From Tetrahymena thermophila SB210 (lineage: Eukaryota; Ciliophora; Oligohymenophorea; Hymenostomatida; Tetrahymenidae), in NCBI RefSeq assembly GCF_000189635.1, contig NW_002476199.1, forward strand, positions 1-64,000: a DNA stretch of 64,000 nucleotides. Reading direction: 5' to 3'. The notes beneath the pieces are model-generated. The model saw only the letters and a list, made by a program, of their open reading frames with translations. It did no database searches and was not told the DNA's origin. Position 1 is the first letter of the stretch; each line of letters starts with the position of its first letter. A program made the position numbers and the translations under genes. Shown here piece by piece: positions 24,441 to 39,824 of the stretch.

Positions 24441-25106
24441 GAATGAATTTTTGGTTATCAATTAAATCCTTTCAAATTTATTTTATAATGTTTGTTTAAG
24501 GAGTGAACAAAGTAAATTTGTTTGTTATTTTCGTTGCTAAATCTTACAAATCAATTTATTTACTGTGTTAGTTAGTTAGCTAATCAGTAAAATTTAATAA
24601 TTATTCAATGATTTTTTATGTTCTCAAAACAATTTTGCAATTCTTACTAAATCCAGTATAGTGTTCAATTTTAAATACAACTTTTTATGAAAAATCTCTA
24701 CAATTTTAACTTTCTATAACCAAACAAAATTTAGTTAAGTAAAAAAACAAAATGTTTTATTTTTAACGAAAAATTAAATATAATATACTCTTCTTTTTTT
24801 ATCTTTTAGAATTAAACTATTACAATATTTGATTAACTGATTTAAAATTTCTACAACTTACAAATTAAAACTAATTTAATCTAAAAAATATTTTTTTATT
24901 TGTTAAATGTTAATCTTGTTCATTAATAAACCTTAGAAATTTATCTAACTTAAATTTTTTGTAAAAATCATCTTTTGAATATAAATAATTGATTGATTAA
25001 TATTAATTAAAAAACATATTAAAAACTATTAAATCTTAGATAGCTTTATTGAGCAAAATATAATCAGTCTTTATATTATTAGCTTTAGTTTGAATTCACT
25101 TATAAA
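24441..25106. other. AT-rich divergent spacer
   Basis: 666-bp interval between divergently transcribed coiled-coil genes; it probably contains both promoters. No specific element could be recognised. Confidence 0.5.
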
Positions 25107-26390
25107 ATGATTAATAAAATAAAATCTAATAAGCTTCCGAGCCATATTTAATTTGATACAGTTTCTCCAGCTACAAAGCTGTTAGAGAAGAGACGTAAAA
25201 TGTATGAGGTTAACGAAGCTTTTGAAAGTTAAAAAGAAGAATTTAAAAAGTAATTTGTCACTTACAAAAATAGAATTTATTATATTACAATTTTGATAAA
25301 AAATAATAAAATAAATGGATATTATTTTAAATGAATAATATTAATGGCTAAATTTACTACTCTAATTAAAGGAAAGAAGAGATTTTTAAGCGTTAAGAGG
25401 AAAGCATTAGAGAAAGAGATATGGCAGTTCAAGCTGATTTAATTAATTTTTGTAAGTTTCTTCAAGAGAACGAAGCGAAAAAAAATAGGGCAGAAAAAAG
25501 ATTATCAGATGAAAAGAAAGCAAGGCAATAAAAAGAAAAAGAGATTTAAATGCTAAAATAAGAATGTGAGGAGCTGTAGAGATTATCTGAGAAGTTTGAT
25601 AAAAAATTAGGAACTCTTAAAAAATATGAGGAATATTTAGATAATGTTATAAAATCAGAAGATCAATATTAAGATGTTTAACAAATTTTAACGCAATACA
25701 CTAAACTTACTTAAAGTTATGACGAGCTCAATAAAAAGCACAAATAAATGGAAAAAGAATATGAAAAAATAAAATATGAATCAAATTAATTTGAAAAAGA
25801 GTAAAATCAAGAAATTTTACAACTAAACAACGACATTAAAGACTTAACTAAAAAACTTGAAGTAAAAATAATAATATATTAAATTAGTTAAATTTATAAT
25901 TTTTGTATAACTCACTGAGTATAGGATAAAATATTTGAAAGAAATCAAATACAAAGTATTGTAGAATCGAGCAGTAGTGAGGCATCTAAAACAAACTTAA
26001 CTTTAGGAAGAATTCTTATGGCAATAGATAACTTATATGAGCGCAGTAGGGATGATAAAAAGAAAACAAGATAAGAATATTTGGACTTTATATAAGATTA
26101 GAATGAAAATGAAAAGAAGAAGACAGAATAAGAAAATAAAAATAAGAAAGAAAATAAAAAATAGTAAGAAGAGTAGGAAGAAAAAGAGCAAGATGACTAT
26201 AACTAAAGAAGTAAGCATTTTAATACTGAAAAACTTACCATTTTTTAATAATCTGTTTTAATTTTAATTAGCCAAAATAGCTGTTGCAAAATTAAAATTT
26301 GTAAGTTAATAATTAAAATACTTTAGAAATGTGCTAGAAAAAGTAAAAGAAGAAGCTAAAAATCAAAAATAAACTAAATACAACTATTGA
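25107..26390 (+). CDS. DUF4200 coiled-coil protein of the CFAP73/CCDC42 type
   Basis: Start ATG 25107, stop TGA 26388-26390, introns at 25250-25371, 25862-25924 and 26211-26271; 345 aa. The N-terminal half carries the DUF4200 signature: SPATKLLEKRRKMYEVNEAF, then KEEIFKRQEESIRERD, LINFCKFLQENEAKKNRAEK and the DEKKARQQKEKEI helix. This is typical of CFAP73 (MIA2), CCDC42 and CCDC38. In other organisms these proteins belong to axonemes or centriole-related structures; the Chlamydomonas relatives act with the MIA complex near I1 inner-arm dynein. A second coiled coil and a Glu/Lys/Gln-rich segment precede a C-terminal helix (KYFRNVLEKVKEEAKNQ). Family length is usually about 300-320 aa, so this is near full length. 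Which paralogue it is cannot be settled by eye. An axonemal role is inferred. Confidence 0.88.
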
Positions 26391-27356
26391 AAATACTAAT
26401 TAATGCAAGAATTAATCATGTGTTTTTTTTTATTTCTTAAAATTATTTTTATTAAATTAATTTATCAATACAAAAAATACATCCGATTTATTTTATTTTT
26501 AAAACTAATATTACTCAATTTTATTAAAATAAATAGTGATCTTAAATAATAAGTATTAATGCTGTTTAAAACATTTTAACTTCAAAGCTTCTTTATTTTT
26601 TTATAAAAATATTACCAATAAACCTAAAATATAAAAAATATTTTAAATTTATGTAAATTAAAATAATAAAATATTGTTAAACTTAAAAAAATACAAAAAT
26701 ATAAAGCAAAATAGGAAATAAATTATAAATTTTTGAATTATGAAGAAATTAATAAACCACTCAATTAATTTTATTATTTTTTTATTAAATGTTAAAAATT
26801 TAAGTTATCAATTTTTTGATATTTAAAATTATTATTATTTAATTGATCTGAAAATAAATAATTATTTTAATTAAAAATCTTAAATAAAAAGATATAATAA
26901 TAAATTTAAAAAATTTTTGAATGAAATAATAAAACTACTCATTTATAGATAAGCAAATAAAATTTGTATGTCTATTATCAAAAGTTAACAATTCAAATTG
27001 TTAGGTTTTAAGAATATTGATAAATTATCAATTCTTATAATTTCTTTTCAAATATCTACAAATAAATATATTTTGATTTATCTTCAAGTAAATAAAAAAT
27101 AAAGCTTATTATAAAAGAAATAAATATAATATGTAATTGAATACATTTTATAAAACAATTTATATTGAATAGTGTTAACTATATACAGAATACATATTAA
27201 AAATAAACTTAGTAGTGTTAATATATAGCAGTAATTTATTATAAAAATTTTGTATCTTAATTATATAGCTTTGAAAACCTCTATATCACTCTTTGCTCTT
27301 GAGTTTTTTGATGCTATTTTGTGGACCTTCCATAATAATATTGAAAAAATAAATGT
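26391..27356. other. AT-rich convergent spacer
   Basis: About 970 bp of very AT-rich DNA between converging genes. Nothing recognisable apart from short A or T runs. Confidence 0.6.
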
Positions 27357-27722
27357 TCATTACTTTAATAGCTGAAGAATTTCTATATATTTTTCAAGTC
27401 GAAGCTAAAATTTCTTTTTTATAGAAACAAAAGAGAAAGCAAGCTTCTTATATTTTTTAATTGCTGCTATTAGCTCTCTAAATTTTTTCAAACAGAGCCC
27501 ACACTTTTACATGTGAGACACAGTAATGTAAGTATATTTAGAATTCCTATGATCACTCTTTCTACACTTTAACTATTTAAGGAGTCCCTTTTTAGCCCTT
27601 TGCTTCTTATCTTTAATCTTATGATCTAAGTAGCACTTTTTCATAAACTTTTAATATTCTTTTGAGATGTAATCTACCTCACTGTAGCTTTTCTTTAATG
27701 ATAAAATAATTGTTAAAAACAT
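27357..27722 (-). CDS. small Lys-rich protein with Cys/His pairs, orphan
   Basis: ORF from ATG 27720-27722 to TGA 27357-27359, 121 aa, no intron. It is strongly basic (many KK and KKK) with a short hydrophobic start (MFLTIILSLKK). Cys and His occur as KKCYLDHK, KCRKSDH and HMQKCGLCLKKF, which could form one zinc site, though spacing fits no family I know. Base composition is clearly less AT-rich than the ~1-kb spacers on either side, which supports a real gene. The function is unknown; DNA or RNA binding is only a guess from charge. Confidence 0.6.
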
Positions 27723-28971
27723 TTTTCAAAGATTAGCAATACAAAAATATAATATTATATATAAAATATAATTTTACAATATTTATTTTAGTGAAGACTT
27801 ATTTATTAAGTAGCATTTAATTATTAGAATTCTACTTCGCTCTTGGACTAAGAAAGTTAAGCTTAACTTTATTTTTTGATTGTTAATTAATTTTTAAAAT
27901 CAAAAATTGATAAATCATTATCAACAAATTACTGATCTAATCATTTATAAATAATGTTTTTTATAAAAGAAATAGTGTCTCTAAAATTTTATTATTATCA
28001 TAATAATTTAATTAATAACACACACGATTTTTCTTTTTTTCTTTAATATGAATTCTAAAAACTGAATTTTTTTGAATTCTCAAAAAATTGTTTATCTGAT
28101 CATAGTAAAATAAATTCAATTTCAAAACTATAACGCCTATTATATTTTAAATATCATTTAAAAAAAATATTAATCTTATTTTAATCCTTAATACCGTTTA
28201 AAGCTAAACTATAAAAAAATTAATTAATTTTTAATGCCTCAACAAAATAAATAATTATATATATTTTGTAAAATAAAAACAAATATTAAGCAAAAAAATA
28301 AATTTTTTATTCTATTTTATTTAGTTTGATAATATCTTTAATTGATTAATACAAAAATGATATTTATTATGAGTTTTAAATATTTTGTTGTAAAAATAGC
28401 TTAATTTCTTATTGCTTACAAAAATAATTAAGAAAAATAAACTTCTAATTTCATTAATAAAAATTAAAAATAGATTTATTAAATGTAAAATTAATTAATA
28501 TTATTTCAATCAAAAAAATCAAATTTTTCTTTTAATTTTTTAAAAAATGATAATTTATTATTCAATAAAAATAAAATATTCAAGTATTTTTTTTTAGTTA
28601 TTCTATAATATTAATTTTAATTTTGGTATTTGAAGATTTATTTAATTTTCATTTGATAATTTTAAGTTAATGCATTATAAAAACAAATAGTATTTCTTCT
28701 TTCAAAAAAAAATGAAGGAAAATCTATTATTAACAGTTTGGATATTACTAAAATTTTATTTCTACAAAGAAGATAAAATCTATTATTTAGTTACTGCTTA
28801 AATATATAAATAGACTAATATATCTCTTCTTTATTGTTTTTTGGTTAATTAAATTATAATCAAATATTTTTTCCTTAGTAGCTTTAATTCATTTGTAGTA
28901 ATACGTCTAGTTGAAATTCACATAATTATCTAATTAATTTTTTAATTGATTTTGAAAAGAATTTAAGCAAA
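27723..28971. other. AT-rich divergent spacer
   Basis: About 1.25 kb of AT-rich DNA between the small orphan gene and RNF113. No ORF, repeat or RNA-like element stands out. Confidence 0.6.
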
Positions 28972-30327
<1,356 letters not shown>

Positions 30328-31263
30328 TATAAAATATTTAAATACAAGGAAAATAGATAGATAGATAGATATTAAAAACATTAGAAAAGGTTTAGTAAAT
30401 TATTAAATAAAATGATTAAATTTTAATAAAAATAATTTGTTTATTTTTAAAAGATATTTTAAATTTAAGCATTGATTTAATTTAAGTTTATGTTTATTTT
30501 AAGTACTTATTTGTTTGATTGTTTTCAATATTTTTAATTTGAAAATAGCAAAAAATAATTCTAATTAAACAAAATTAAAATTTATTTATTTATTTTAGAA
30601 TATTATTTTTTAATTTTAATTGTTTTAAAAATTAATGAAGGCTCTTTATCATAAATTTTACATATTTAAACTACAAAAATTATCTTTTATAACTTATTTT
30701 TATTTTATCTATTTATAATAATATCTTGAAAAGAATTGCAAAAGAAGATTAATAAACTATTCAAGACATTATTTAAAATATCATTTTCTAAAATAAATTC
30801 ATTTATTTTAAATTTAATTAAGTTTGAAGATTCATAATAGTTTTATTATATAATTTAACTTAAATAAAATTAATTAGGAGTATAATTTAAACTAAAGAGA
30901 AAAAAGATATTTTTATTGATAACTTTTGAATTTTCATTAATTAGCAAAGCGTGTTTTGTATTTAAAATAAATTTACAATTTTTCTTTAAAATATGTTTGG
31001 AAATTAAATTTTATAAGAAACTTACTTACATACATTACTATATAATTTTATCAGATAAACTAATAAATATTTTATTTATTTATTTACTTTTATATTTAAG
31101 CTTATTCGCTTCCTCTTTAAAGGAGTTTATTTTTTGATTTTATAATAGTTATTTATTCATAAATTAAATTGCAAGAAAACTGTTTTTAAGAAAAATTTTT
31201 CATTTATTTTATGTAGAGTTTGTTTTAAATTTATATACATTAATTTTATTATTTTATTTAATG
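30328..31263. other. AT-rich convergent spacer with a GATA microsatellite
   Basis: 936 bp between RNF113 and the converging coiled-coil gene. A short GATA run lies at about 30355-30371 just after the RNF113 stop. A hydrophobic 73-codon frame at 30916-31137 lacks an ATG start in good context and is judged a composition artefact. Confidence 0.55.
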
Positions 31264-34200
31264 TCAAATAAGAAGATTATGATGAACTATATGATTTGAA
31301 TTAGCAGAATCAATTCTTTGAGAAGATGCAGCTGATCCATAAATTTAATATTACTATTGATGTTGTTGTATTTAATTGTGCTCTTAATTAAGAATGGATT
31401 CTTTTTTATGCACTCCTCTCATTTAAGATAATTAAGAATGATTATTTAAATTTTATAAGTTTGAAGCTGAACCTTTTGAGTTTATTTAATGAGCTGAAGA
31501 TAATTAGCTGTAACCATTGAATGTAACTTATGATGAATGAGAAGGTAGGTTATCTTGTTTAATTCCACTAAAGCTCTTACTGGTTTGAGCAATTTGTTAT
31601 TCGCTTTCGTTTTCTAATGCTTTTTCTAACTCGTAAAGTGATTTAGCCCACTCTAAATTAAATGTTTTCTTTACAAGAATCATAATTCTTGTGAGTTTTT
31701 AATTTTCTGATTAAAGATTTGCTATTTTATCAACAATCTACTCCTTATCATTAATTTATAAATAAGATTATATCTTAATAACCAATTCTTAATCTACTTA
31801 ATCTTTGATCATATTGACCTTTAACACAAGATATTTATCCATTATTTTCTTCAAAATATTCCAGCATTGCTTGAGATCAGGTTTTTTATTTGTAAAGTAG
31901 CCTTGAGGAGCACATTTTTATATCATATCTATTATACAGTTTATAAATTTCTTGGTATTTATGTTATATTCCTGAATTTCCTTCACTTTCTACAGTATTT
32001 CTTATTCTTAACTTAATTACAATAAACTCATTAGTTCTTATATAGAAAATATATTTGTTCTTTAGTTATTTTAAGAAGAAGCTCCACATATTTGTGTAGC
32101 ATTACTATGAGTTTATTATGATTGCATACTCTAATTACTTTGAGAAAATGATCCACTATGTTGATGATTTGATTAAGACGAATAAATATTATTATTTTAA
32201 TTGTAGTATGAATTTTGTAAAGATTAATCTATTCCTTTGTATGAAAGACTTGAAGATCTAGTTCTGCGATAGTTTTGTTAATTTTAAGACTGAGAGCAAT
32301 TATTAGATTCATCTTAGCTTGGATGGGAGCAGATTGTATTGAAGTTATTGTTTGAGTGGTTTGAATTGTTATGAGAATTTTGAACATTTGATTATTGATT
32401 TTTATGTAAATTCTGTTATTTGCGAGGAGGATGGCCATTAAAAGATTAAGAGAAAGAGTTATCTGTCATAGCTGAAGAGATGTTCATAGACTCAAACGAT
32501 GTACCTTTTTCTAATTTTTTAGCTTGCTGCATAATCTGATGCTACTGATCCTAGGATGCACCGATACTATTTTTTCTTCCATTCTATTAATTATGGGATG
32601 ATATTTCCATGATAGATTTTTTAAGCTATTCAATTTCTTAGTCTTTTGCTGCAGTAATTTTTTCAATTTATAATTACAGTTAGCTTATTTAGTTTGAAAA
32701 TTGCATTTGAACAGATGAATCAATTACACTCTACTTTGATTGTAGTTCTTACAAGCTACTTTCAAGCTCATTATTATATTTTATTAATTATTTATTTTCA
32801 TTAATGAGTTAAATATTTTAATCCAAAAATTCTTTGTATTCAATTTGCAAGGTTTTATATTCCTCATTTAACTTTTAATTCTCTTATATGAGCTCTTCAT
32901 TCAATTCTTGCTCTTTATTGTTTTTTTATTACTCCTCTAGCTCTTGAATGTACTTCTTTTATGCTAGAATTGTTATATTTTTTTCTTCTCTTTCTTGCTT
33001 CAACTGCTCATTTTCCTTACTAATTTGCTCGATTACTTTTTAGTAATCAAAAACCATCTATGATTTTTAGCGAATAAGTTTTTCTTAGGCTTCATTTTTA
33101 TTTCTTTCATAATTAAGAATATCGTAAATTTTTTTATATTCTTTATGCTAATCTTAAAAGACTTACCTTGATTTGTCCAATTCAAGCTTGCTACTATCTT
33201 TTTCATTTTAGCTCTCTTAGCTGCTGCTTCTACTGCAAATTGTTTTCATTTTTTATTTGTCTCTGTTATCGACTGAAGCTATTTGGATAGCTCTTTAATT
33301 ATTTTCTGAAAAATTTTATTAGTTTTAATTATTCTACTTTTCAACTACTTATTCGAATTCAATTGCCTCTAAATCTCCTTCAGTAATCAATTTATTTTAG
33401 TTATTTAATTTTCCTTTTACTTTATTTTCTTAAGTATTCATATTTTTTCCTTCAGATGTTAAGTTAGATATATTGTAAATGTTTTCTTTGCTACCAATTG
33501 AATCTCTTGGAAAGCCTTAAGTTTAAAATGTAACAGAAGTCGATTATGTTGCTGATGTAGAATTTGTTGTCTTATTTACATTTTTACTTTAACAAAATTT
33601 ATTGATTCCTGCTGTACTCGTTACAGGTTTCTTATTCAGCTAAGAATTGTTTTAGGTATCGTTTTTTGAAGAAATTAATGACTAGTTCTATATTTTGGCT
33701 AATTAGATATTTCTGCTTTACTCATCTAAATAATAACCATTTAATTTATCTTAACCCTCATAGTAGTATCCATCTTGTAAGTCTTTTATGTTTAATTAGC
33801 TACAATCTAATTACTCTTCAGTGAATCTTTAAGCTCCATCTTAATTCATAATAGGGTTTTACAGTTAATTTTTTTGATATTATTTTTAACTAACATTTTA
33901 ATTATTTTTCCAATTTTTGCTGCTTTACTTAGCAACTGAAGTGCTTTGTAAATATATTTCTTCATCTAAATAATTTGCGCCTGGTAAAAACATACTATAT
34001 GAAGTATCTTATATGTTTTCATCTGCTGAAATATCTAATTTTTATTTTTGATTATTCAACTTTACTTTATCTTCCTTATCTACTTTAATATAAGATTAGT
34101 TGCATGAATTTTATAAGCTCTGATTATAAGGAGTGATAGAAATAGGGGATAAGTTTGCTTGGTGTTTATTGGAATTTCCATAACCTTTTTACAAATTTGC

Positions 34201-36150
34201 AGAATTTTCTCTTTATTTAACAGATAATGAATTATGAGGTGTTTAGTTTTCTTTGTCTTCATTAAAATTATTCTTGCGAGATTATTAATTTGTGTTAGAG
34301 TTAATTATATTTTTTTAATAGTTAGTAATTCCTTAGTTTGATTCAATTTAGTTTTTTATATTGGACTACTGATTATTGTTACTTTCCTTGAGAGGGATAG
34401 GAGAAGTTTATGCTTGATAATTAGTATGGGAAGGAGTGTTTTAGTGAGTAATAACATTCTTTTTGATCGAAGAAATGTTGACTATACCTTCCTCATTGTT
34501 TGAAGTGTTGTTAGAATGCTCATCAATTGTTTACTTGTCTATTTTTTAAAGGTTAGAATTAGGCAATGGGTAACAAGCTTGGTAAGAACTTTAACCATTA
34601 AAACCTGAAAGATTTAATTAATTATTATTATTATGATTTCCTGAATTGTTTAATTAATTTTAAATTTGCTCTTAATTATCTTCTAAATATATGTGTCGAT
34701 CATCATCTTCTCCATGAGTCAATGTCAATACTTCATCATCGGAGTAGGTGTGGCACTATTTTTATGTATAATTTAACTATGAAGCATTCCTTTTATGGAT
34801 ATAATTATTTGTTGCTTGTCCACTTTACATTTTAGCATTTAAACTTTAACTACCATAATTTGAATGATCTTGATTTTATTATTTTAACTGCTAAAGAGCT
34901 GTTTATTGTTATTATTTCTATTAATTCAAAATTTAATTACTATGTTTAATCTGTTAAGCGGGATACTACTAATAAACTTTTTAGTTATATTAAAGCTATT
35001 GAGGATTTGTGTAAATCTGTTACTTCTGCTATAGATTACTCAAGTATTAGTTGTTTTTTACATAATGATCGTTATAATCTTATAAATGCCCAGATTCGTA
35101 ATCATATTCTTCTCCATCATCTACCCCATTATTGCTAAAAAACTACCCTCCATTTGATTGTTAATAAACATTTTTAATTTTTTGTAATTATTACTATTGT
35201 TAATTCTAATCAAATTAATTAAATATACCAAAACTTTGCTACATAGATTTGTTATTAATTTATCTATTTACTTACTGATTGATTATATTCTACTATTATT
35301 TTTATAACAACGGATTTTAATAGTTGCCTTGATTTTATTAGTGTGGCATCTATCTTTAAAATCCTGAGTTGCTGGGTTAAGCAATAACTTAATTATCTTC
35401 CCCTAAAAACTCGATATCAACTTAATTCATGCTATTTTAGCTCTAATTATGTAAATATTATTAGTCTAAGTCTTCTTCTTGATGCTAATTATTTTAAACA
35501 TCATACAACAATCGTTTTTACTAAGCATTGCCGTTCAAATGCACATTTTACTTCTGATAAAGTTGCTTTTATTAAATTTATTGATGATGAAGAACTAGTT
35601 AATTGTAGTGACTTTACTGTTAATACTTGTCAAATTAGTTAGCTAGTTAATTGCCATTTTAAAAGTGTTCTTCATCATATTCTTCTTCTTCATTTGCTAG
35701 TAATTCTTCAGGCTATTTTTCTTTAACAACAGTGTTCGATTCGCTAAGAGTTTGATTAGACTAATTTGTCCTTTACGTGTTATAGTTTCCATTACTATTT
35801 AAATTGTGCTTACCATTACTACTGTAATCGCTCAATTCAACATTCTTCTTTTGATAGGCTGTAAAATGCTACTGTTACTACTTTTACAATTAGAAATTTT
35901 ATTATTAAATTATAGGTAAGTTTTGATTCTCATTATTGATTTAGTTTTAATTATTTCCATTTTAATCTTCTATTTCTTCTGGAAAATTAAAGCGAGCAGA
36001 CGTGAGATGGTCATTGATACCAGAATCATTACCTTCATCATTTAAGCGAGTAGTGTTGTTACTATTTTGTCTTAGATGATATTCTGGAGCAAACGAATCT
36101 CTAACTTTATTATCTTATGAAACCCTAATTTTGAAAGCTTGAACCTCCAT
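31264..36150 (-). CDS. giant Asn/Gln-rich coiled-coil protein, 1628 aa
   Basis: A single uninterrupted frame from ATG 36148-36150 (MEVQAFKIRVSQDN) to TGA 31264-31266. Roughly the first 800 residues are very rich in Asn, Gln (largely TAA/TAG codons), Ser and Tyr, prion-like in composition. The central part, about 33.4-32.7 kb, is a Glu/Lys/Leu coiled coil. The C-terminal part holds a compact segment around GYFTNKKPDLKQCWNILKK and a final helix LVKKTFNLEWAKSLYELEKAL before a Ser-rich end. No known domain was recognised. A structural or scaffold role is inferred from composition alone. The intronless 4.9-kb frame contrasts with the multi-exon gene to its right. Confidence 0.75.
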
Positions 36151-37151
36151 TTTCTTCTATTTCAAGATAAGAGAATAATAATTTTGCAAACAAAAAATTT
36201 ATGTAATGGTTATCTTGTTAATCTACCTGCAAGTACTAGCAAATCGATATCAAATAAATATTCTTTCCTTATACAGGCTAAACTTTATACCTTTTTTTTA
36301 ATTATTTTGCTTGGTATTTAATTGATAAAAAGTTTGTTGTTTCTTTATATTCCTAAATTCAAGATAAAAAAATATAAAAAAGTAATTTATTTAATTTTTG
36401 AATGAAATTTGTTTTAATTTGAATCCTCTAACATTTCGAATTTGTAGTTAAACAATATCAAAACTAAGTGAGCTTTGTTATTTCCCATACATGCATTAAT
36501 TCTCTTGATTATATACTTCAAATCGTTATATGCAAAATAGAATGTAATATTATATATCTTATTTATAAATAATTGAATTTTAGTTAGCAAATTATGATGC
36601 AAATTTATTATTATTAAATAAATATCTTCTATTTTGAATATAAAAAATTAAATTCTTGCAAATTATTTTGCATATATCCTAAATCTTCTGCTACACATCA
36701 AAATGACTCTAATTTGTATTAAAAATTCAAAAATCAATTTTTTTAAACATCCGCATAATTACAAATATTCGTTAATCTTTTCAGTTCAAATTTATAAAAA
36801 GAAAATTGATTGATGTATGCTAAAAATAATTAAATTAATATATTCAAAATTATGAGTGCAATATTTTAACAATTAAAATAATTTTTTTATTTATAAAAAT
36901 TTAACAATTTTTTTAACATAAAAGCGATAAGAATTAATTTATTTCATTATTGCGCATTCAAAAAATTTGATTTCAATTTGGGCTCTTAAAATATTTCTTA
37001 ACTTCAAAAATTTCAAATTTTTTAACCAATTTTAGGTGATATTTAATAACTCACATTAAAATATCTAGTTTTTAATTATCTAATAATTGTTTCTTACTTA
37101 ATATACAAACAAAATTAGCTAGAATATAACATTTATTGCTACATTTTTATC
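36151..37151. other. AT-rich divergent spacer
   Basis: 1.0 kb between two divergent coiled-coil genes, presumably holding both promoters. Short standard-code ORFs here have no coding-like codon use. Confidence 0.55.
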
Positions 37152-39313
37152 ATGAATACAAATAATAATTTTAATAGTGGATAATTTCTTGGATAAGGTG
37201 AATATAAAACGGGAAATTTCTCTTTTTAAGACATTAATAATTTGAATTCTTCAAGTTCTAATGGAGCAGGCAATAATAATTTTAGCATTAATAGTAATAA
37301 TAATAATGAACTAAGTAATTATCTCAATTTAAATGCTAACTCATAAGCAAACTAAATTCAAAGTCAAGTTAACATGATAGCATATGAACTTGATGAAGAA
37401 ATGAAAAGAGCAAAACTTGCTAATGATTTAAAATAAATAAACGATGCCCTCTAATCATATGGTTACAATAGAATTGGAAATCTGTTTGAAGTGTCAAATG
37501 ATAATATTGAGCAAGCAATAAATACGTAAAAATTTAATAATTATAAAAATGAGTATGAAGAAAAACATATTTTTTCCTTTTAATACTAATAGGATTCGCT
37601 CTCTATTATAATAAAGACAAAGAGATTTAGAATTCAGATAACTTCATCATGAAACAGCTAAGCGTGATTAAAATGATATTGCTTAAATGCATAATGCAAT
37701 TGAAAAACTTTAGATTAGAAACAAAGTATTATTTTTTTAAAAAAAAGAACATTTTTAAACTAACAAAAAAAAATTAAACAGTAATTATAAACAGAGCTTG
37801 ATGTTGTTAACTAAAAACTTAAAAATCAAGAAAGAGATTATAGGGATGAAAAGGAAAAATTAAATTCTCAACTTAGAGATATTACTCTTCAGTATAGTAA
37901 AATAGTCAACAGGGAAACGTAATTTAACAATGAATTTAGAAAGAAAGATACTATGATTAAATAGCTACAAGACCAAATTAAGAAGTACCAATAAGAAAAA
38001 AACATAAGTTATTAAAATAACTTTGAAATGACCAACAAGTTAGATAAGGTTGGACCTAACATTTATGCTGCTAATGCTGACCATGAGTTTTCTATGATGA
38101 TTACAAGAGAAAACGAAGAAATTAGATAAAAATTATTGAGAGAAAATGACATCCTAAAAGAAAGTTTGTCTTCATTGCATAAAGAACTTTAAGATATGCT
38201 TAACATAAGGAAAGAAATTTACATAAGAAGAAGAAAGATAGAGTTAGGAGAAGATTATATAGATAATCAATCAGAAATTAGTGAAATAAATTTACTTCCT
38301 TTTAAAAAAGAGCTGTTCGCCATGCCAGTTGATCCAGTATTTTTGATTAAATTTATTATTGGAATAATTAACTCATTTTTTTAACAAATAGATTGGAAGA
38401 GAAGCAATAGATATTTTGGCTGAAAACATCAAAAGATTCAAAGATTTTATGAATAAAATAGATAACATTTAAAAGGAGTATGAAGCTAATTTTGATGGTG
38501 AATAAGATAAAGAAATAGAAAAAATTGGTTGCTTAAAAAATCTAAAAAATCTTCTAAGTATTTATTTATTTATTTATTTATTTAGATAATGTATTTACTT
38601 ATTAAACTAAAAATATATTTCAGAAAATTATAAGTATGTGATTGAGACATAAGACACTTTGATCAATAAAGCTATTGTAAAAGCTAAAAATATTGATAAT
38701 ATTAGCGAAGCAAGTTTCTAAGTTTCCAGATTTAATAAAGTTTTGGATGACTAAGAGTAAATCATTATAAATCTTTATTAAATAAAAATTTTAAATAAAA
38801 AATTATAGAATTGAGAGTGCAAAATCATATTTGGCAGAGCAAAAAAGATTTTTGGAAGAAAAATCTATGGAAATGGTATAAAAAATGAATGAATATTCAT
38901 ATATATTTTATTTATAAATTAATTAATATAAATAGGAGAAAACTAAAATTATGATGACCCAAACAGTGAGCAAATTAAGCGATGCCAAAAACAGCATGAA
39001 AGTAAAATAAATACATACAATTTTTTTGAAAAAGTTGAAATATTTTTTTATTTTACAGCAAAGAAGGTTAGAGTTAGAAAAAGATGCTTCAACTTTTAAA
39101 GAAAATATTAACAATATTGTTTAAAACACCTTAAATGTATTTGACGATTTGAAAATCAGCAATCCTTAAGATTTAGATAATAACAATCATAACAATAATT
39201 ACTAAAATTAAAGCTCTCAAAAACAATACGGAAGCTTCTACAAGAGCCCTTTATTCCCTAGCAATTAAAATATTTTATTTAGTGAATAGAAAGCCGAAAT
39301 GAACAATAATTGA
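37152..39313 (+). CDS. SSX2IP/ADIP-like coiled-coil protein
   Basis: Start ATG 37152 (MNTNNNFNSGQFLGQ), stop TGA 39311-39313. Seven introns lie at 37553-37592 (40 bp), 37726-37781, 38337-38391, 38558-38623, 38757-38808, 38876-38935 and 39002-39058; 591 aa. After an Asn/Ser-rich leader come a short conserved-looking helix (LANDLKQINDALQSYGY), a long coiled coil, and the segment LPFKKELFAMPVDP joined by splicing to IGREAIDILAENIKRFKDF. That last block resembles the [LF]-x-LP-[FV]-D-x-V...I...[FW]..LK region of SSX2IP/ADIP proteins, which act at centriolar satellites, basal bodies and cell junctions. A basal-body or cytoskeletal role is inferred. The match rests on one short motif plus overall coiled-coil layout. 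Confidence 0.72.
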
Positions 39314-39824
39314 TTTACAATAATTAAAAATAAAATTTTGATACTTACCATAATTAATTTTATATTATAATAATGCAAAATAGTTAAATATCTAGCTATA
39401 TATTTACTTTATTAAATTATAATTAAAAATTAAGTTTACTCTATTAATTTTTGTAATCAAATTCAAATAATTATATTAAAAACCTTATTTTACATGAAAA
39501 AACTATTTATGATTACTTTATATTAAATTAAAATAGCATTTTATATTATCTCATATTATTTTTTTTATTAACTTCAACACAACATAAATTATAATTCTAT
39601 AGTTAAATTTAGCTTTATTTATATGATTTTTTAAGAAATATAAAAACTAAATATCTGTATTATATGTGGTTTAAAAGAAATATTTTTAATAAATTCATTC
39701 ATTATTTATATATTTATAAACCCCAGCAATCTTAATACGAAAAATTATAATAAATTTTTGATAAACCCATAAAAAATAAATTCTTCTATTTTATTGATTT
39801 ATATGATTAAGATTTGTAAATATT
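39314..39824. other. AT-rich spacer
   Basis: Very AT-rich interval between the SSX2IP-like gene and the GC-rich island; nothing recognised. Confidence 0.6.

Noticed and set aside
30916..31137. 73-codon hydrophobic plus-strand ORF
   Set aside because: No ATG start in good context, Phe/Ile/Leu composition follows local AT content, and it sits in a convergent spacer.
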